DNA of 64,000 nucleotides, taken from Microbispora bryophytorum. GTDB taxonomy: Bacteria > Actinomycetota > Actinomycetes > Streptosporangiales > Streptosporangiaceae. This document shows, piece after piece, positions 38,050 through 48,673 of the stretch. The stretch lies in contig NZ_VIRL01000009.1 of the NCBI RefSeq assembly GCF_006874465.1, forward strand, positions 186,001 through 250,000, written 5' to 3'. The position numbers were made by a program, and so were the translations under genes. The notes under the pieces are model-generated. The model searched no databases. It was not told the origin of the DNA and saw nothing but the letters and a program-made list of their open reading frames with translations. Positions within the stretch are counted from its first letter, which is position 1, and every line of letters begins with the position of its first letter.

Positions 38050-39267
38050 GCGGCTCATACTCGCCGCGGCACGCCGGGGAAGCAGCAGCGGGGTCGCCAG
38101 CAGGAGCACGCCGGCCAGGCCGATGGCCGTACGCGGGCCGAGCAGGCCGCCCAGCACGCCCCAGACGGCCGTCAGGAGCGCGGTCGAGGCCTTGGTCGTC
38201 ACCGTCCAGGCGGACAGTGTGCGGGCGATCCGGCCGGTCGCGGTGCGTTCGAGGCGGTAGGTCGCGCAGACGGGGTTGAAGACCCCGCAGCAGAAGATGA
38301 GCCCGAGCTCGACGCCCATCACCAGCAGCAGCCCTCCGGTGCCCGGCCCCACGAAGGCCAGGCCGACGAGCCAGAGCGCGCGCAGCGCCCCGGAAACGAC
38401 CAGGACCCGGTGCTGCCCGAACCGGGTGACGAGCGGCCGGGCCAGCCGCGAGCCCAGCAGCCCGCCGATGGAGGGCGCGGCGAAGGCGAGGCCGTACTGC
38501 CACGGTTCGAACCCGAGCCGGCCGAGCATCAGGACGGCCAGCAGCGCGTCGGCGGCCATCACCAGGCCGTTGAACACGGCGGTGTTGAAGAACAGCGGAC
38601 GCAGCGTCGCGTCGGCGAGGATGTACCGCCAGCCGTCGAACAGGTCCCCGGCCCGCGGGCGCGCGGCCTCCCCGCGCTCGGGCCGCGGCTCCCGGCCGCC
38701 CGTCGCGCGGATGCCCACGGCCGACAGCAGGTAGCTGACCGCGTCGGCCACCACCGTCGCGACCGGACCGAGGAGCCCGATCGCGGCGCCGCCCAGCGGC
38801 GGTCCGACGATCGTGGTCGTCCAGGCCGTGGACTCGAATCGGGCGTTGGCGACCAGCAGGTGCTCGGCCGGCACCAGCGACTTCAGGTACGCGCCGGAGG
38901 CCGCGCGGAAGGTGATGTCGGCCGCCGCGACGACGACCGAGACCAGCAGGAGCTGGACGAGAGAGAGCACGCCGAGCGCGAACGCGGCGGGGATCGTCAG
39001 CAGCGCCGCGAACCGCACCAGGTCCGTCCCGATCAGCACCGGCCGCTTGCGGCGGAACTCCACCCACGGGCCCAGCGGCACCGCCACGGCCGCGCCCACC
39101 GCGGCCCCCACCGAGGCCAGCGCCGCGACCTCCGCCGGCCCGGCGTGCAGCACCTGGACCGCGATCAGCGGGAACGCGCCGAAGGCGAGCCACGTGCCGA
39201 GCGCGCTGGTCCCGTACGCTGCCCAGAGCCACCCGAACCGCCGCCCCAACCAGTGCCCGTTCCGCAT
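37693..39267 (-). CDS. MFS transporter with an antisense-derived C-terminal tail
   Basis: The first 405 residues are a normal MFS permease of the enterobactin-exporter/MFS_3 group: RNGHWLGRRFGWLWAAYGTSALGTWLA at the start and about 11-12 hydrophobic segments. No stop follows the last helix. The frame continues for about 118 more residues, which read antisense to the DUF2306 gene (SRLPRPPGQSRKRG... rich in His, Arg, Gln, Glu) and end at 37693. The convergent overlap is 357 bp. Either the protein carries a hydrophilic tail, or the original stop was lost. ATG 39267 has GGGGGCG upstream. Confidence 0.85.
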   Translation of the reverse strand: MRNGHWLGRRFGWLWAAYGTSALGTWLAFGAFPLIAVQVLHAGPAEVAALASVGAAVGAAVAVPLGPWVEFRRKRPVLIGTDLVRFAALLTIPAAFALGVLSLVQLLLVSVVVAAADITFRAASGAYLKSLVPAEHLLVANARFESTAWTTTIVGPPLGGAAIGLLGPVATVVADAVSYLLSAVGIRATGGREPRPERGEAARPRAGDLFDGWRYILADATLRPLFFNTAVFNGLVMAADALLAVLMLGRLGFEPWQYGLAFAAPSIGGLLGSRLARPLVTRFGQHRVLVVSGALRALWLVGLAFVGPGTGGLLLVMGVELGLIFCCGVFNPVCATYRLERTATGRIARTLSAWTVTTKASTALLTAVWGVLGGLLGPRTAIGLAGVLLLATPLLLPRRAAASMSRLPRPPGQSRKRGASTDGPLRDDEVDHPPGAHQQRPGERAGLAGQRHPGTDGQQLGARAHADRVAPRHPRAVTGDVPAPDRREAEDERHDHEGAEHQPQAHEEGAVVLQRGIEQRHPQT

Positions 39268-39369
39268 GTCCGACGCCCCCCGTCACTCACCCGCACAACC
39301 GATTCGCGACCGGAAGCATCAAATCGAGCACCATGGCCGGGGATCAAACAACGGCAAAGCCACCGCGCC

Positions 39370-39384
39370 ACAACCGATGGTTGT
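39370..39384. promoter_or_regulatory. LysR-type palindrome
   Basis: ACAACC-GAT-GGTTGT is a perfect 15-bp inverted repeat located 17 bp before the LysR start and about 100 bp before the MFS start. It fits a LysR-regulator site controlling both divergent genes. Confidence 0.6.
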
Positions 39385-39401
39385 ATCCATAGGGTGTCCG
39401 C

Positions 39402-40337
39402 ATGGACATCGAGACCGTCCGGACCTTCGTCGCCGCCGCCGACGCGGGGCAGTTCCAGGAGGCCGCCGCCGATCTGGCGGTCACCCAGCAGGCCGTCTCC
39501 AAGCGCATCGCCGCGCTGGAGCGCGACCTCGGCGTGCGGCTGTTCACCCGCACGCCGCGCGGCGCCGAGCTCACCATCGACGGGCAGGCGTTCCTGCCCC
39601 ACGCCCGTGAGCTGCTACGCGGCGCGGAGCGCGCGGTCGCGTCCGTGCGCGCCGGCCGCCGCCCGCTGCGCGTCGACATGATCGCCTCGCGCAGCGCGGC
39701 CTCGGGCCTGATGCGCGGCTTCCACCGCGCGCACCCCGACATCGACCTCGACGTGGTGATGCTGTTCGATATCGAGAAGGCCGTCGCCGCCATCCGGTCC
39801 GGCGCGATCGACGCGTCCTTCCGCGCCGTCGCCATGCCCGGCCGGCCCCTGCCCGAGGACATCGAGGCCGTCCGGGTGCTCGACGAGCCGCTCCAGCTCC
39901 TCACCGGCCCGGCCCACGCGCTGGCGGGCGCCCGGTCGGTGACGGTCGCCCGGCTCGCGGGGCACCGCATCTGGATGCCCGGCATCGTCCCCGGCACCGA
40001 GTGGGCCGCCTACTACGACGACCTCGTCGCCGAGTTCGGCCTCACGATCGAGGCGACCGGCCCCAACTTCGGCTCCGACGCGCTCCTCGACACCATCGCC
40101 GACACCCCGGCCCTGGCCACCTTCATGGGCGGGCACACCCGCCTCGTCTGGCCCGCCGGATACGACCTGCGCCGGATCCCGGTGACCGACCCCGTGCCCG
40201 TCTACCCGCACTCGCTCCTGTGGCGCCGCGACGACCCCCACCCCGCGCTGGCCACCCTCCGCGCCCACCTCGCCGCCGCGGCGGGAGGCCACGACGCCGC
40301 CGGGACCTGGGCGCCGGGCTGGGCGGTCTCGCGCTGA
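39402..40337 (+). CDS. LysR-family transcription regulator
   Basis: The 311-residue protein has the N-terminal LysR winged helix (MDIETVRTFVAAADAGQFQEAAADLAVTQQAVSKRIAALERDLGVRLFTR pattern, 1-50) and a periplasmic-binding-like effector domain from about residue 85. ATG 39402 follows AGGGTG. It diverges from the MFS exporter and probably controls it, as LysR regulators usually act on the neighbouring divergent gene. The effector is unknown. Confidence 0.9.
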   Translation: MDIETVRTFVAAADAGQFQEAAADLAVTQQAVSKRIAALERDLGVRLFTRTPRGAELTIDGQAFLPHARELLRGAERAVASVRAGRRPLRVDMIASRSAASGLMRGFHRAHPDIDLDVVMLFDIEKAVAAIRSGAIDASFRAVAMPGRPLPEDIEAVRVLDEPLQLLTGPAHALAGARSVTVARLAGHRIWMPGIVPGTEWAAYYDDLVAEFGLTIEATGPNFGSDALLDTIADTPALATFMGGHTRLVWPAGYDLRRIPVTDPVPVYPHSLLWRRDDPHPALATLRAHLAAAAGGHDAAGTWAPGWAVSR

Positions 40338-40391
40338 ACGCCGCGGTCTCGCGCGGAACGCCGCCGCCTCGCGCCGGAGCCGAGGCCCCGG

Positions 40392-41105
40392 TCAGCTCCT
40401 GACCCGGCCGGTCTCGTAGGCCCAGATGGCGATCTCCACGCGGTTGCGGGCGCCGAGCTTGGCCATGAGGCTGGCGATGTGGGTCTTGACCGTGCTGAGC
40501 GAGATGTGCAGCTCGGCGGAGATCTCCACGTTGGTCCGGCCGCGCGCCACGGCGGCGAGGATCTGCTCCTCCCGGTAGGTGAGCGCCTCGATGGGCCGCG
40601 CCGCCGACGCGGCGGGACCGGTGCGGGCGAAGGCCCCGAGCAGCCGCGCGGTGACGCTCGGGGCGATGAGCGCGTCGCCGCCGGCGGCGGCGTGCACGGC
40701 CTGCGCGAGCATGTCGGCGCCGGCGTTCTTCAACAGGAACCCCCGGGCCCCCGCTCTCAGCGCCGCGTAGACGTACTCGTCGAGGTCGAACGTGGTGATG
40801 ACGACGACGGCGAGGGGGTCGGCGACGTCCGGTCCGGCGAGGGACCGGGTCGCCTCGATGCCGTCGGTCCCCGGCATGCGGATGTCGAACAGGCACACGT
40901 CGGGGCGCAGCCGCCGCGCGAGCTCGACGGCCCGCCGCCCGTCGGGGGCCGTGGCCACGACCTCGATGTCCGGCTGAGCGTCGAGGATCATGGAGAGCCC
41001 GGTGCGGACGATCTCCTGGTCGTCGGCGATCAGCACCCGGACGCCGCGCCCGCCGGCTCGCTCGCTCATGCTGTGCCCACCGGTTCGCTCGCTCCGCTCG
41101 CTCAT
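40392..41105 (-). CDS. NarL/FixJ-type response regulator
   Basis: The 237-residue protein has a receiver domain (VRVLIADDQEIVRTGL, phospho-acceptor D74 in CLFDIRMPG, switch residue region VVITTF and K in FLLKNAG) and a C-terminal LuxR helix-turn-helix (LTYREEQILAAVARGRTNVEISAELHIS...). ATG 41105 overlaps the histidine kinase stop (ATGA). A second ATG at 41069 starts an almost identical MSER segment, created by a short tandem duplication, and may be the original start. Confidence 0.92.
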   Translation of the reverse strand: MSERSERTGGHSMSERAGGRGVRVLIADDQEIVRTGLSMILDAQPDIEVVATAPDGRRAVELARRLRPDVCLFDIRMPGTDGIEATRSLAGPDVADPLAVVVITTFDLDEYVYAALRAGARGFLLKNAGADMLAQAVHAAAGGDALIAPSVTARLLGAFARTGPAASAARPIEALTYREEQILAAVARGRTNVEISAELHISLSTVKTHIASLMAKLGARNRVEIAIWAYETGRVRS

Positions 41106-42241
41106 GCGGCCCCGGCCCGGGGAAGCACCGCGGTCACCGTCCACCCCCGATCGCGGTCCGGGCCGGCCACGCACGTGCCGCCGAGCAGGTTCGCGCGCTC
41201 GCTCATGCCGATGATCCCGTATCCCGGCGGCGCGCCGGGACGGGTGGAGCCCCCGTCGCCGTCGTCGCGCACGCACAGGCGCACCGCCGTCTCGTCGGCG
41301 GCGACGCGCACCTCGACCCTGGTGGCGCGACGCGCGTGCCGTACGGCGTTGGTCACCGCCTCCTGGGCGATGCGGTAGACCGCCGACTCGATCGACGGCG
41401 ACAGGCCGTCCAGGTCGCCCGACATCTCCACCTCGACCGCCGGGTGGTGGGAGCCGCCCCGGCTCGCGAGCCGTTCGAGCTCGGAGATGCGCCGGCCGGG
41501 GGTCAGCTCCGCCGGCCGGTCACGGCGCAGGACACGGACGATGGCGCGCATCTCGTCGAGAGCCCGTGCCGCCTCGGCCTCGATCACGCGGAGGGCCTCG
41601 GCCGCGGCGTCCGGCCGCGACGCCGCCGTGGCGAGCCCCGCCTGTGCGCGGATGGCCATGGCGGAGACGTGGTGCGCGACCGTGTCGTGCAGGTCGCGGG
41701 CGAGCTGCTCGCGCATCAGCAGCTTGACCTGGTCCAGCTCGCGCATCCTCGCCCCGGCCCGATAGCGGAAGACGCCGCCCAGGCTGGTGGTCGCGAGCAT
41801 GACGGCGAACGGCCCGACCACGTCGGGCAGGGCGGCGTGATTGACGAGCACGGACAGACCGGCGGCGACGAGCATGATCCCCGAGCCGGTCACGATCTCC
41901 CTGCCCGACCCCCACCGGAACAGCGCGTACGGCAGGATCAGCATGTATCCCAGCGTGTACACGTCGAGGGTCGCGCCGGTCGCGAGGACCGGGATCACAT
42001 CCGTCGCGACGAAGCAGATCGCGAGCATCGCCAGCGGCCGGGTCCGCCGCCACAGCAGGGTGGGGACCAGCCCGGCGGCGACGGCGACCTCGAGGAGCCG
42101 CCACGGAAGGTCCGGCCGCAGCACCCCTTCGAGCACCGCGAGCGGCACGAGCACCCCGACGAGCGCCCAGTCCCGCCACACGCGTACCGGTGGTTCGGGG
42201 GGACGGGGCTCGGACCACACGGAGCGGACGAAGCCGTGCAC
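41102..42241 (-). CDS. Sensor histidine kinase (HisKA_3 type)
   Basis: The 379-residue protein has five or six N-terminal membrane segments (about 25-160), a dimerisation domain with phospho-acceptor H185 in LARDLHDTVAHHVSAM and a C-terminal ATPase with the N box EAVTNAVRHARR and G box DDGDGG/GYGIIGMSERA. It resembles DesK/NarX-like kinases that pair with NarL-type regulators. GTG 42241 lacks a ribosome site. Nothing nearby shows what it senses; the chitinase is divergent from it. Confidence 0.92.
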   Translation of the reverse strand: MHGFVRSVWSEPRPPEPPVRVWRDWALVGVLVPLAVLEGVLRPDLPWRLLEVAVAAGLVPTLLWRRTRPLAMLAICFVATDVIPVLATGATLDVYTLGYMLILPYALFRWGSGREIVTGSGIMLVAAGLSVLVNHAALPDVVGPFAVMLATTSLGGVFRYRAGARMRELDQVKLLMREQLARDLHDTVAHHVSAMAIRAQAGLATAASRPDAAAEALRVIEAEAARALDEMRAIVRVLRRDRPAELTPGRRISELERLASRGGSHHPAVEVEMSGDLDGLSPSIESAVYRIAQEAVTNAVRHARRATRVEVRVAADETAVRLCVRDDGDGGSTRPGAPPGYGIIGMSERANLLGGTCVAGPDRDRGWTVTAVLPRAGAA

Positions 42242-42400
42242 CGAATCATGGTACGAGAGCCGGCGCCCGCCGCGCCGCCCCCGTGTGGAGACTGTCCTGT
42301 CGCCCCGGGCCGGGGCGACCTTAGCGGAGGCTTAAACGACGATTAGAGGGCGACGAGGGCGTTGACCCCTTGGCGGTCCGTGCTTACTCTCCTGACTAAT

Positions 42401-42413
42401 AGGAAACTTTCCT
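42401..42413. promoter_or_regulatory. Inverted repeat in the chitinase promoter
   Basis: AGGAAA-C-TTTCCT is a 13-bp perfect inverted repeat that lies 31 bp upstream of the chitinase start. It is AT-rich compared with its surroundings and preceded by GACTAAT. I read it as an operator of a secreted-hydrolase gene; the DasR-type sequence is not present. Confidence 0.55.
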
Positions 42414-42443
42414 GTCCTTTACCCCCCAAGAGCAGGAGCTCCG

Positions 42444-44114
<1,671 letters not shown>

Positions 44115-44154
44115 CGCGGCCCAACGGACCCAAGTAACCGCTTCGACCCGATCG

Positions 44155-44183
44155 GGGCCCCCGCGCGTCTCGCGTGGGGGCCC
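44155..44183 (+). terminator. Terminator after the chitinase gene
   Basis: Arms GGGCCCCCGCGCG and CGCGTGGGGGCCC pair over 13 bp with one G-T wobble and a 3-nt loop. The hairpin starts 41 bp beyond the chitinase stop. Confidence 0.85.
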
Positions 44184-44217
44184 TGATGATCCGGCCATCC
44201 CGGCTAAACCTTCGCTT

Positions 44218-45921
44218 ATGGTGGCATTTATGGACGCGACGAGGACGATCGTAGAAACGGTCGGCAGGCTGCGGCAGCGCCGCACCGCGCCGCTCGTGCT
44301 GGAACTGGACCTGACCGAAGGGCTGTCGGAAGGCCCGCCCGCCGACCCCGTCACCGCCCTGCTGTCCATGCGCAAGACGCGCCTCGCCGAGGTGCTGTCG
44401 GGCCTGCGTCGCGCCCGCAAGGACCCTCGCGTCACCGCGCTGATCGTCAGGATCGGCGGCAACCCCCTCGGCCTCGGCACGGTGCAGGAGCTGCGCACGG
44501 CCGTGGTCAAGCTGCGCGCCGCGGGCAAGCGGACCGTCGCGTTCGCCGAGACGTTCGGCGAGTTCGGCGCCGGCACGGTGCCCTACTACCTGGCCAGCGC
44601 CTTCGAGCGGGTCTACCTCCAGCCCTCCGGCGACGTGGGCCTGACCGGGGTGGCGCTGGAGCAGCGGTTCCTGCGCGACGCGCTCGCCAAGGCCGGGGTG
44701 GAGTATCAGATCGGCCAGCGGCACGAGTACAAGACCGCGGCCAACACCTTCACCCAGAACCACATGACCGACGCCCACCGCGAGTCGGCCGGGCGCATCG
44801 CCGAGTCGGTCACCGAGCAGATCGTCGCCGGCCTCGCCGAAGGCCGCGGCCTCGACCCCGAGCGGGTGCGCGAGCTGATCGACCAGGGCCCGTTCATCGG
44901 GTCGGAGGCCGTCGAGGCCGGGCTCGTGGACGGGCTGAAGTATCGCGACGAGGTCTACGCCGAGACCGTCGACGACGGCGCGCACCTGCTCTACGTGTCG
45001 CGCTACGCCAAGAGCGCGCTGTCCGGCCGGCTCCCCCACCCCGGGGCGGCCACGGTCGCCCTGGTCCACGGCAGCGGCATGATCCGTCTCGGGCGCAGCG
45101 GACGCTCACCGCTGGGCGGCGGGGGCGCCATGGGCTCCGACACCATCTGCGCCGCCCTGCGCTCGGCCCGCCGGGACGAGAAGGTCAAGGCCATCGTGTT
45201 CCGCGTGGACAGCCCCGGCGGGTCGTACGTCGCCTCCGACGCGATCTGGCGGGAGGTCGTGCTGGCGCGCCGGGCGGGCAAGCCGGTCATCGTGTCGATG
45301 GGCGACGTGGCGGCCTCCGGCGGCTACTTCGTGTCGATGGCCGCCGACGTGATCGTGGCCCAGCCGGGCACGCTGACCGGCTCGATCGGCGTGTTCGGCG
45401 GCAAGCCCGTCGTCGGCGAGCTGCTCGGCAAGCTCGGCGTGGTGACCGAGTCGGTCGCCGAGGGCGCCAACGCCGGGATGTTCTCACCGTCCACCGCGTT
45501 CTCCGACGACCAGTGGGAGCGGGTGAACGCCTGGCTCGACCGCATCTACGACGACTTCGTGGGCAAGGTGGCGCAGGGCCGCGACCTCACCAAGGAGCGG
45601 GCGCACGAGCTGGCCAGGGGCCGGGTGTGGACCGGCGCCGACGCCAGGGCGGCCGGCCTCGCCGACGAGCTCGGCGGCCTGGAGGACGCCCTCTCGCTGG
45701 CCCGTCGCCGGGCCGGGCTGCCCGACGACACCCCCGTACGGACCTATCCCCGCATGCACCCCTTGGAGCGGCTGCGCCCGCCGGAGTCCAGCGAGGACAA
45801 GTCGGCCGCGCTCGCCCGGGTGCGCCTGGAGGCGTGGGGGCCGCTGGCGCGGATGGCCGGGCAGCTCGGCCTCCCGGCGTACGGACCGCTCGTGCTGCCA
45901 GGCCACTGGACGATCCGCTGA
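44218..45921 (+). CDS. sppA: Signal peptide peptidase SppA, 67K-like type
   Basis: The 567-residue protein is a double-length SppA (two S49 halves) that degrades signal peptides at the membrane. The C-terminal half holds the nucleophile S367 in GDVAASGGYF and the N-terminal half the general base K172 in HEYKTAANTF, as in E. coli SppA. TGSIGVFGGKP and GRVWTGADARAAGLADELGG are family motifs. There is no clear N-terminal membrane helix, which is unusual. ATG 44218 is used; ATG 44230 is possible. Confidence 0.9.
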   Translation: MVAFMDATRTIVETVGRLRQRRTAPLVLELDLTEGLSEGPPADPVTALLSMRKTRLAEVLSGLRRARKDPRVTALIVRIGGNPLGLGTVQELRTAVVKLRAAGKRTVAFAETFGEFGAGTVPYYLASAFERVYLQPSGDVGLTGVALEQRFLRDALAKAGVEYQIGQRHEYKTAANTFTQNHMTDAHRESAGRIAESVTEQIVAGLAEGRGLDPERVRELIDQGPFIGSEAVEAGLVDGLKYRDEVYAETVDDGAHLLYVSRYAKSALSGRLPHPGAATVALVHGSGMIRLGRSGRSPLGGGGAMGSDTICAALRSARRDEKVKAIVFRVDSPGGSYVASDAIWREVVLARRAGKPVIVSMGDVAASGGYFVSMAADVIVAQPGTLTGSIGVFGGKPVVGELLGKLGVVTESVAEGANAGMFSPSTAFSDDQWERVNAWLDRIYDDFVGKVAQGRDLTKERAHELARGRVWTGADARAAGLADELGGLEDALSLARRRAGLPDDTPVRTYPRMHPLERLRPPESSEDKSAALARVRLEAWGPLARMAGQLGLPAYGPLVLPGHWTIR

Positions 45922-45958
45922 CGCGGTCCCCGGTCGTGCACGCTCCCTGCCGACGGGG

Positions 45959-46453
45959 TCAACTCTGGACGAGCCGGTAGCGGGAGCGCAGCCGTACGAG
46001 CGGGGCCCTGGAGGCGTCGACGTAGTCGACCCCGAGGACCTCCCCGATGAACAGCGTGTGATCGCCGGCCGGGACGACCTGGATCGTCTCGGCCTCGATC
46101 GCCGCCGCTCCGCGCTCCACGACCAGCGCCTCGCTGTGCGCGCCGCGGTGGTGGGCCACCCCGGCCAGCAGGAGCCGGGCGCCCGGCCGTCCGGCCGTGG
46201 CGAACCTGGAGGCGACCGCCTGCTGGCCGTCCGTGAGGACGCTCGCGGCCCAGCGGTCCCTGCGCAGCAGCACCTCGGCGAGATAGCCGGCCGAGTCGAG
46301 GCTGATCAGCACGAGCGGCGGGTCGAGCGACACCGACATCAGGGTCGCGACCGTCGTGCCCAGGTCGTCGCGGTCGTCCTTGACCGTCACGACCGCCACG
46401 CCCGCGGCGAGCTGCCCCATGGCCTCGGTGAACAGTCCCTGCCCAGGTCCCAC
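45959..46453 (-). CDS. Flavin reductase-like FMN-binding protein
   Basis: The 164-residue protein matches the flavin reductase domain of two-component monooxygenases (AMGQLAAGVAVVTVKDDRDDLGTTVATLMSVSLDPPLVLISL, only partly typical, and the conserved GD-HTLFIGEV). It reduces FMN/FAD for a partner oxygenase, which is not adjacent. GTG 46453 has a good AAGGAG site, which decides the start; the long open frame upstream is a shadow of the divergent gene. Confidence 0.88.
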   Translation of the reverse strand: MGPGQGLFTEAMGQLAAGVAVVTVKDDRDDLGTTVATLMSVSLDPPLVLISLDSAGYLAEVLLRRDRWAASVLTDGQQAVASRFATAGRPGARLLLAGVAHHRGAHSEALVVERGAAAIEAETIQVVPAGDHTLFIGEVLGVDYVDASRAPLVRLRSRYRLVQS

Positions 46454-46666
46454 ACCCGGCTCCTTCCCTTCCGGCGTGTGACTGTGCCACCGGTGGCCGG
46501 GACGCGCAACCGATCTCCTGACCGCGCGTACGGGGGCTGTCCCTGCCCACCGTCCGCCAGGAGAGGAGACGGCCACCCCACGCGCCTGTTCGGGGACTCC
46601 CCCTCGAACCCCGGGAATGTCATCCGGGAGGACGCCCTCGTGGCGAGGCGGGCTGGGAGGTGTCTC

Positions 46667-48517
46667 ATGAGGAACACGACGAGGCTCACGGTGGCCCAGG
46701 CGCTGGTGCGGTTCCTGGCGCGGCAGTGGACCGAGCGCGACGGTGTGGAGCGTCGGCTGATCGCCGGGTGCATGGGCATCTTCGGGCACGGCAACGTCGC
46801 GGGCATCGGCCAGGCCCTGGCCGAGCAGGGCGCGGGCACCCGCGATCCGCTGCCCTACTACCCGGCCCGCAACGAGCAGGCCATGGTGCACACGGCCGTC
46901 GGCTACGCCCGGCAGTCCGACCGGCTGTCCACGCTCGCCTGCACCAGCTCGATCGGGCCGGGCGCCACCAACATGGTCACCGGGGCGGCGCTGGCCACCA
47001 TCGACCGGCTGCCGGTGCTGCTGCTGCCCGGCGACCTGTTCGCCACCCGGGTCTCCTCGCCGGTGCTGCAGGAGCTGGAGGACCCCCGGTCGTACGACGT
47101 GAGCGTCAACGACTGCCTCAAGCCCGTCAGCCGCTTCTGGGACCGGGTCAACCGGCCCGAGCAGCTTCCGGCGGCGCTGCTGGGGGCCATGCGGGTGCTC
47201 GCCGACCCCGCCGAGACCGGGGCGGTGACGCTGGCGCTGCCGCAGGACGTGCAGGCCGAGGCGTACGACTGGCCCGAGGAGCTGTTCGCCCGCAGGGTCT
47301 GGCACGTGGCCCGGCCGGTTCCCGAACCCGCCGCCCTGACCAGGGCCGCCGGGCTGCTGCGCGGCTCGCGCCGCCCGCTGATCGTCGCCGGGGGCGGGGT
47401 CAGGTACAGCGGCGCCTGCGCCGAGCTGGCCCGCTTCGCCCGCCGCCATGGCGTGCCGGTGGCCGAGACCCAGGCCGGCAAGGGCGCGGTGCCGTACGAC
47501 CATCCGTGCGCGGTCGGCGCGATCGGGCACACCGGGACCCGCGCGGCCGACACCCTGGCCCGCGAGGCCGACCTGGTCATCGGGGTCGGCACCCGCTACA
47601 GCGACTTCACCACCGCCTCGCGGACGCTGTTCCGGCAGGCCGGGTTCCTCAACGTCAACGTGGCGGCGTTCGACGCGGCCAAGCACGCGGCCGAGACGCT
47701 CGTCGCGGACGCGCGGGAGGCCCTGAGGGCGCTCGACGACGTGGACTGGCGGGCCGACCCCCGCTGGACGGCCCGGGCGGCCGAGCTGGCGGCCTCGTGG
47801 CAGGCCGAGACCGACCGGTTCTACGGCGGGACCGAGCTGACCCAGCCGGTGGTGCTCGGCGTCCTCAACGCGGTCGCCGCGGGCGGGGTGGTGGTCACCG
47901 CGGCCGGGTCGATGCCGGGCGACCTGCACCGGCTCTGGCGGGCCTCCGGCCCCGGGCAGTATCACGTCGAGTACGGCTACTCCTGCATGGGCTACGAGAT
48001 CGCCGGAGGTCTGGGGGTGAAGCTCGCCGCCCCGGAGCGTGAGGTGTTCGTGCTCGTCGGCGACGGGTCCTACCTGATGATGGCCCAGGAGATCGCCACC
48101 GCCGTGCAGGAGGACGTGAAGCTCGTCATCGTCCTGGTGGACAACCACGGCTTCGCCTCGATCGGCGCGCTGAGCGAGTCGGTCGGCGCGCTCCGGCTCG
48201 GCACCGCCTACCGCACGCGCGGCCCGGACGGCCGGCTCGACGGGGAGCGGCTGCCGGTGGACCTCGCCGCCAACGCCGCCAGCCTCGGGGCCGGTGTGCT
48301 GACGGCGGCCGATCCGCGGACCCTGCGGGCCGCGCTCCTCAGGGCCGTCGCGTCCCCCCGCACGACCGTGGTCCACGTCGAGACGGTCCCCGGCCCCGCA
48401 CCCGCCGCCGAGGCGTGGTGGGACGTGCCGGTGGCCGAGGTGTCCGGGCTCGCCGAGGCGCGCGCCGCGCGCGAGCGCTACGACGAGGCCAAGCGGGAGC
48501 AGCGGCCCTATCTCTGA
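46667..48517 (+). CDS. iolD: IolD-type TPP-dependent trihydroxycyclohexane-dione hydrolase
   Basis: The 616-residue protein is a thiamine-diphosphate enzyme close to IolD, which opens the ring of 3D-(3,5/4)-trihydroxycyclohexane-1,2-dione in inositol breakdown. The N-terminus AQALVRFLARQW and GCMGIFGHGNVAGIGQAL is characteristic; the TPP motif is GDGSYLMMAQEIATAVQEDVKLVIVLVDNHG, used here only as GDG...N spacing. ATG 46667 has GGGAGG upstream. No other iol gene is near, and the divergent neighbour is a flavin reductase. The real substrate may thus differ. Confidence 0.88.
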   Translation: MRNTTRLTVAQALVRFLARQWTERDGVERRLIAGCMGIFGHGNVAGIGQALAEQGAGTRDPLPYYPARNEQAMVHTAVGYARQSDRLSTLACTSSIGPGATNMVTGAALATIDRLPVLLLPGDLFATRVSSPVLQELEDPRSYDVSVNDCLKPVSRFWDRVNRPEQLPAALLGAMRVLADPAETGAVTLALPQDVQAEAYDWPEELFARRVWHVARPVPEPAALTRAAGLLRGSRRPLIVAGGGVRYSGACAELARFARRHGVPVAETQAGKGAVPYDHPCAVGAIGHTGTRAADTLAREADLVIGVGTRYSDFTTASRTLFRQAGFLNVNVAAFDAAKHAAETLVADAREALRALDDVDWRADPRWTARAAELAASWQAETDRFYGGTELTQPVVLGVLNAVAAGGVVVTAAGSMPGDLHRLWRASGPGQYHVEYGYSCMGYEIAGGLGVKLAAPEREVFVLVGDGSYLMMAQEIATAVQEDVKLVIVLVDNHGFASIGALSESVGALRLGTAYRTRGPDGRLDGERLPVDLAANAASLGAGVLTAADPRTLRAALLRAVASPRTTVVHVETVPGPAPAAEAWWDVPVAEVSGLAEARAARERYDEAKREQRPYL

Positions 48518-48575
48518 CGGGGTGGACGCTCGCGTTCGCCGGTCCCCTCGACGTCATCGACCGTCGGGTGCGCGC

Positions 48576-48632
48576 AGACGAACGCCCCCCGGTTCGGAGC
48601 GTGAGCCATGCTCCACCGGGAGGCGTTCGTCT
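48576..48632. terminator. Terminator between iolD and the ABC operon
   Basis: The left arm AGACGAACGCCCCCCGGT and the right arm ACCGGGAGGCGTTCGTCT pair over about 18 bp with one mismatch, followed by GGAGC/GCTCC. A smaller hairpin GCTCCG-TGT-CGGAGC follows at 48637-48651. Both genes end towards this region. Confidence 0.8.
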
Positions 48633-48673
48633 ACATGCTCCGTGTCGGAGCAGCGTTCACATGCTCGCTCCGC

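Noticed and set aside
45959-48376. 805-codon minus-strand frame as one protein
   Set aside because: Only the last 164 codons resemble a flavin reductase and have a ribosome site (AAGGAG before GTG 46453). The rest is antisense to the IolD-type gene.
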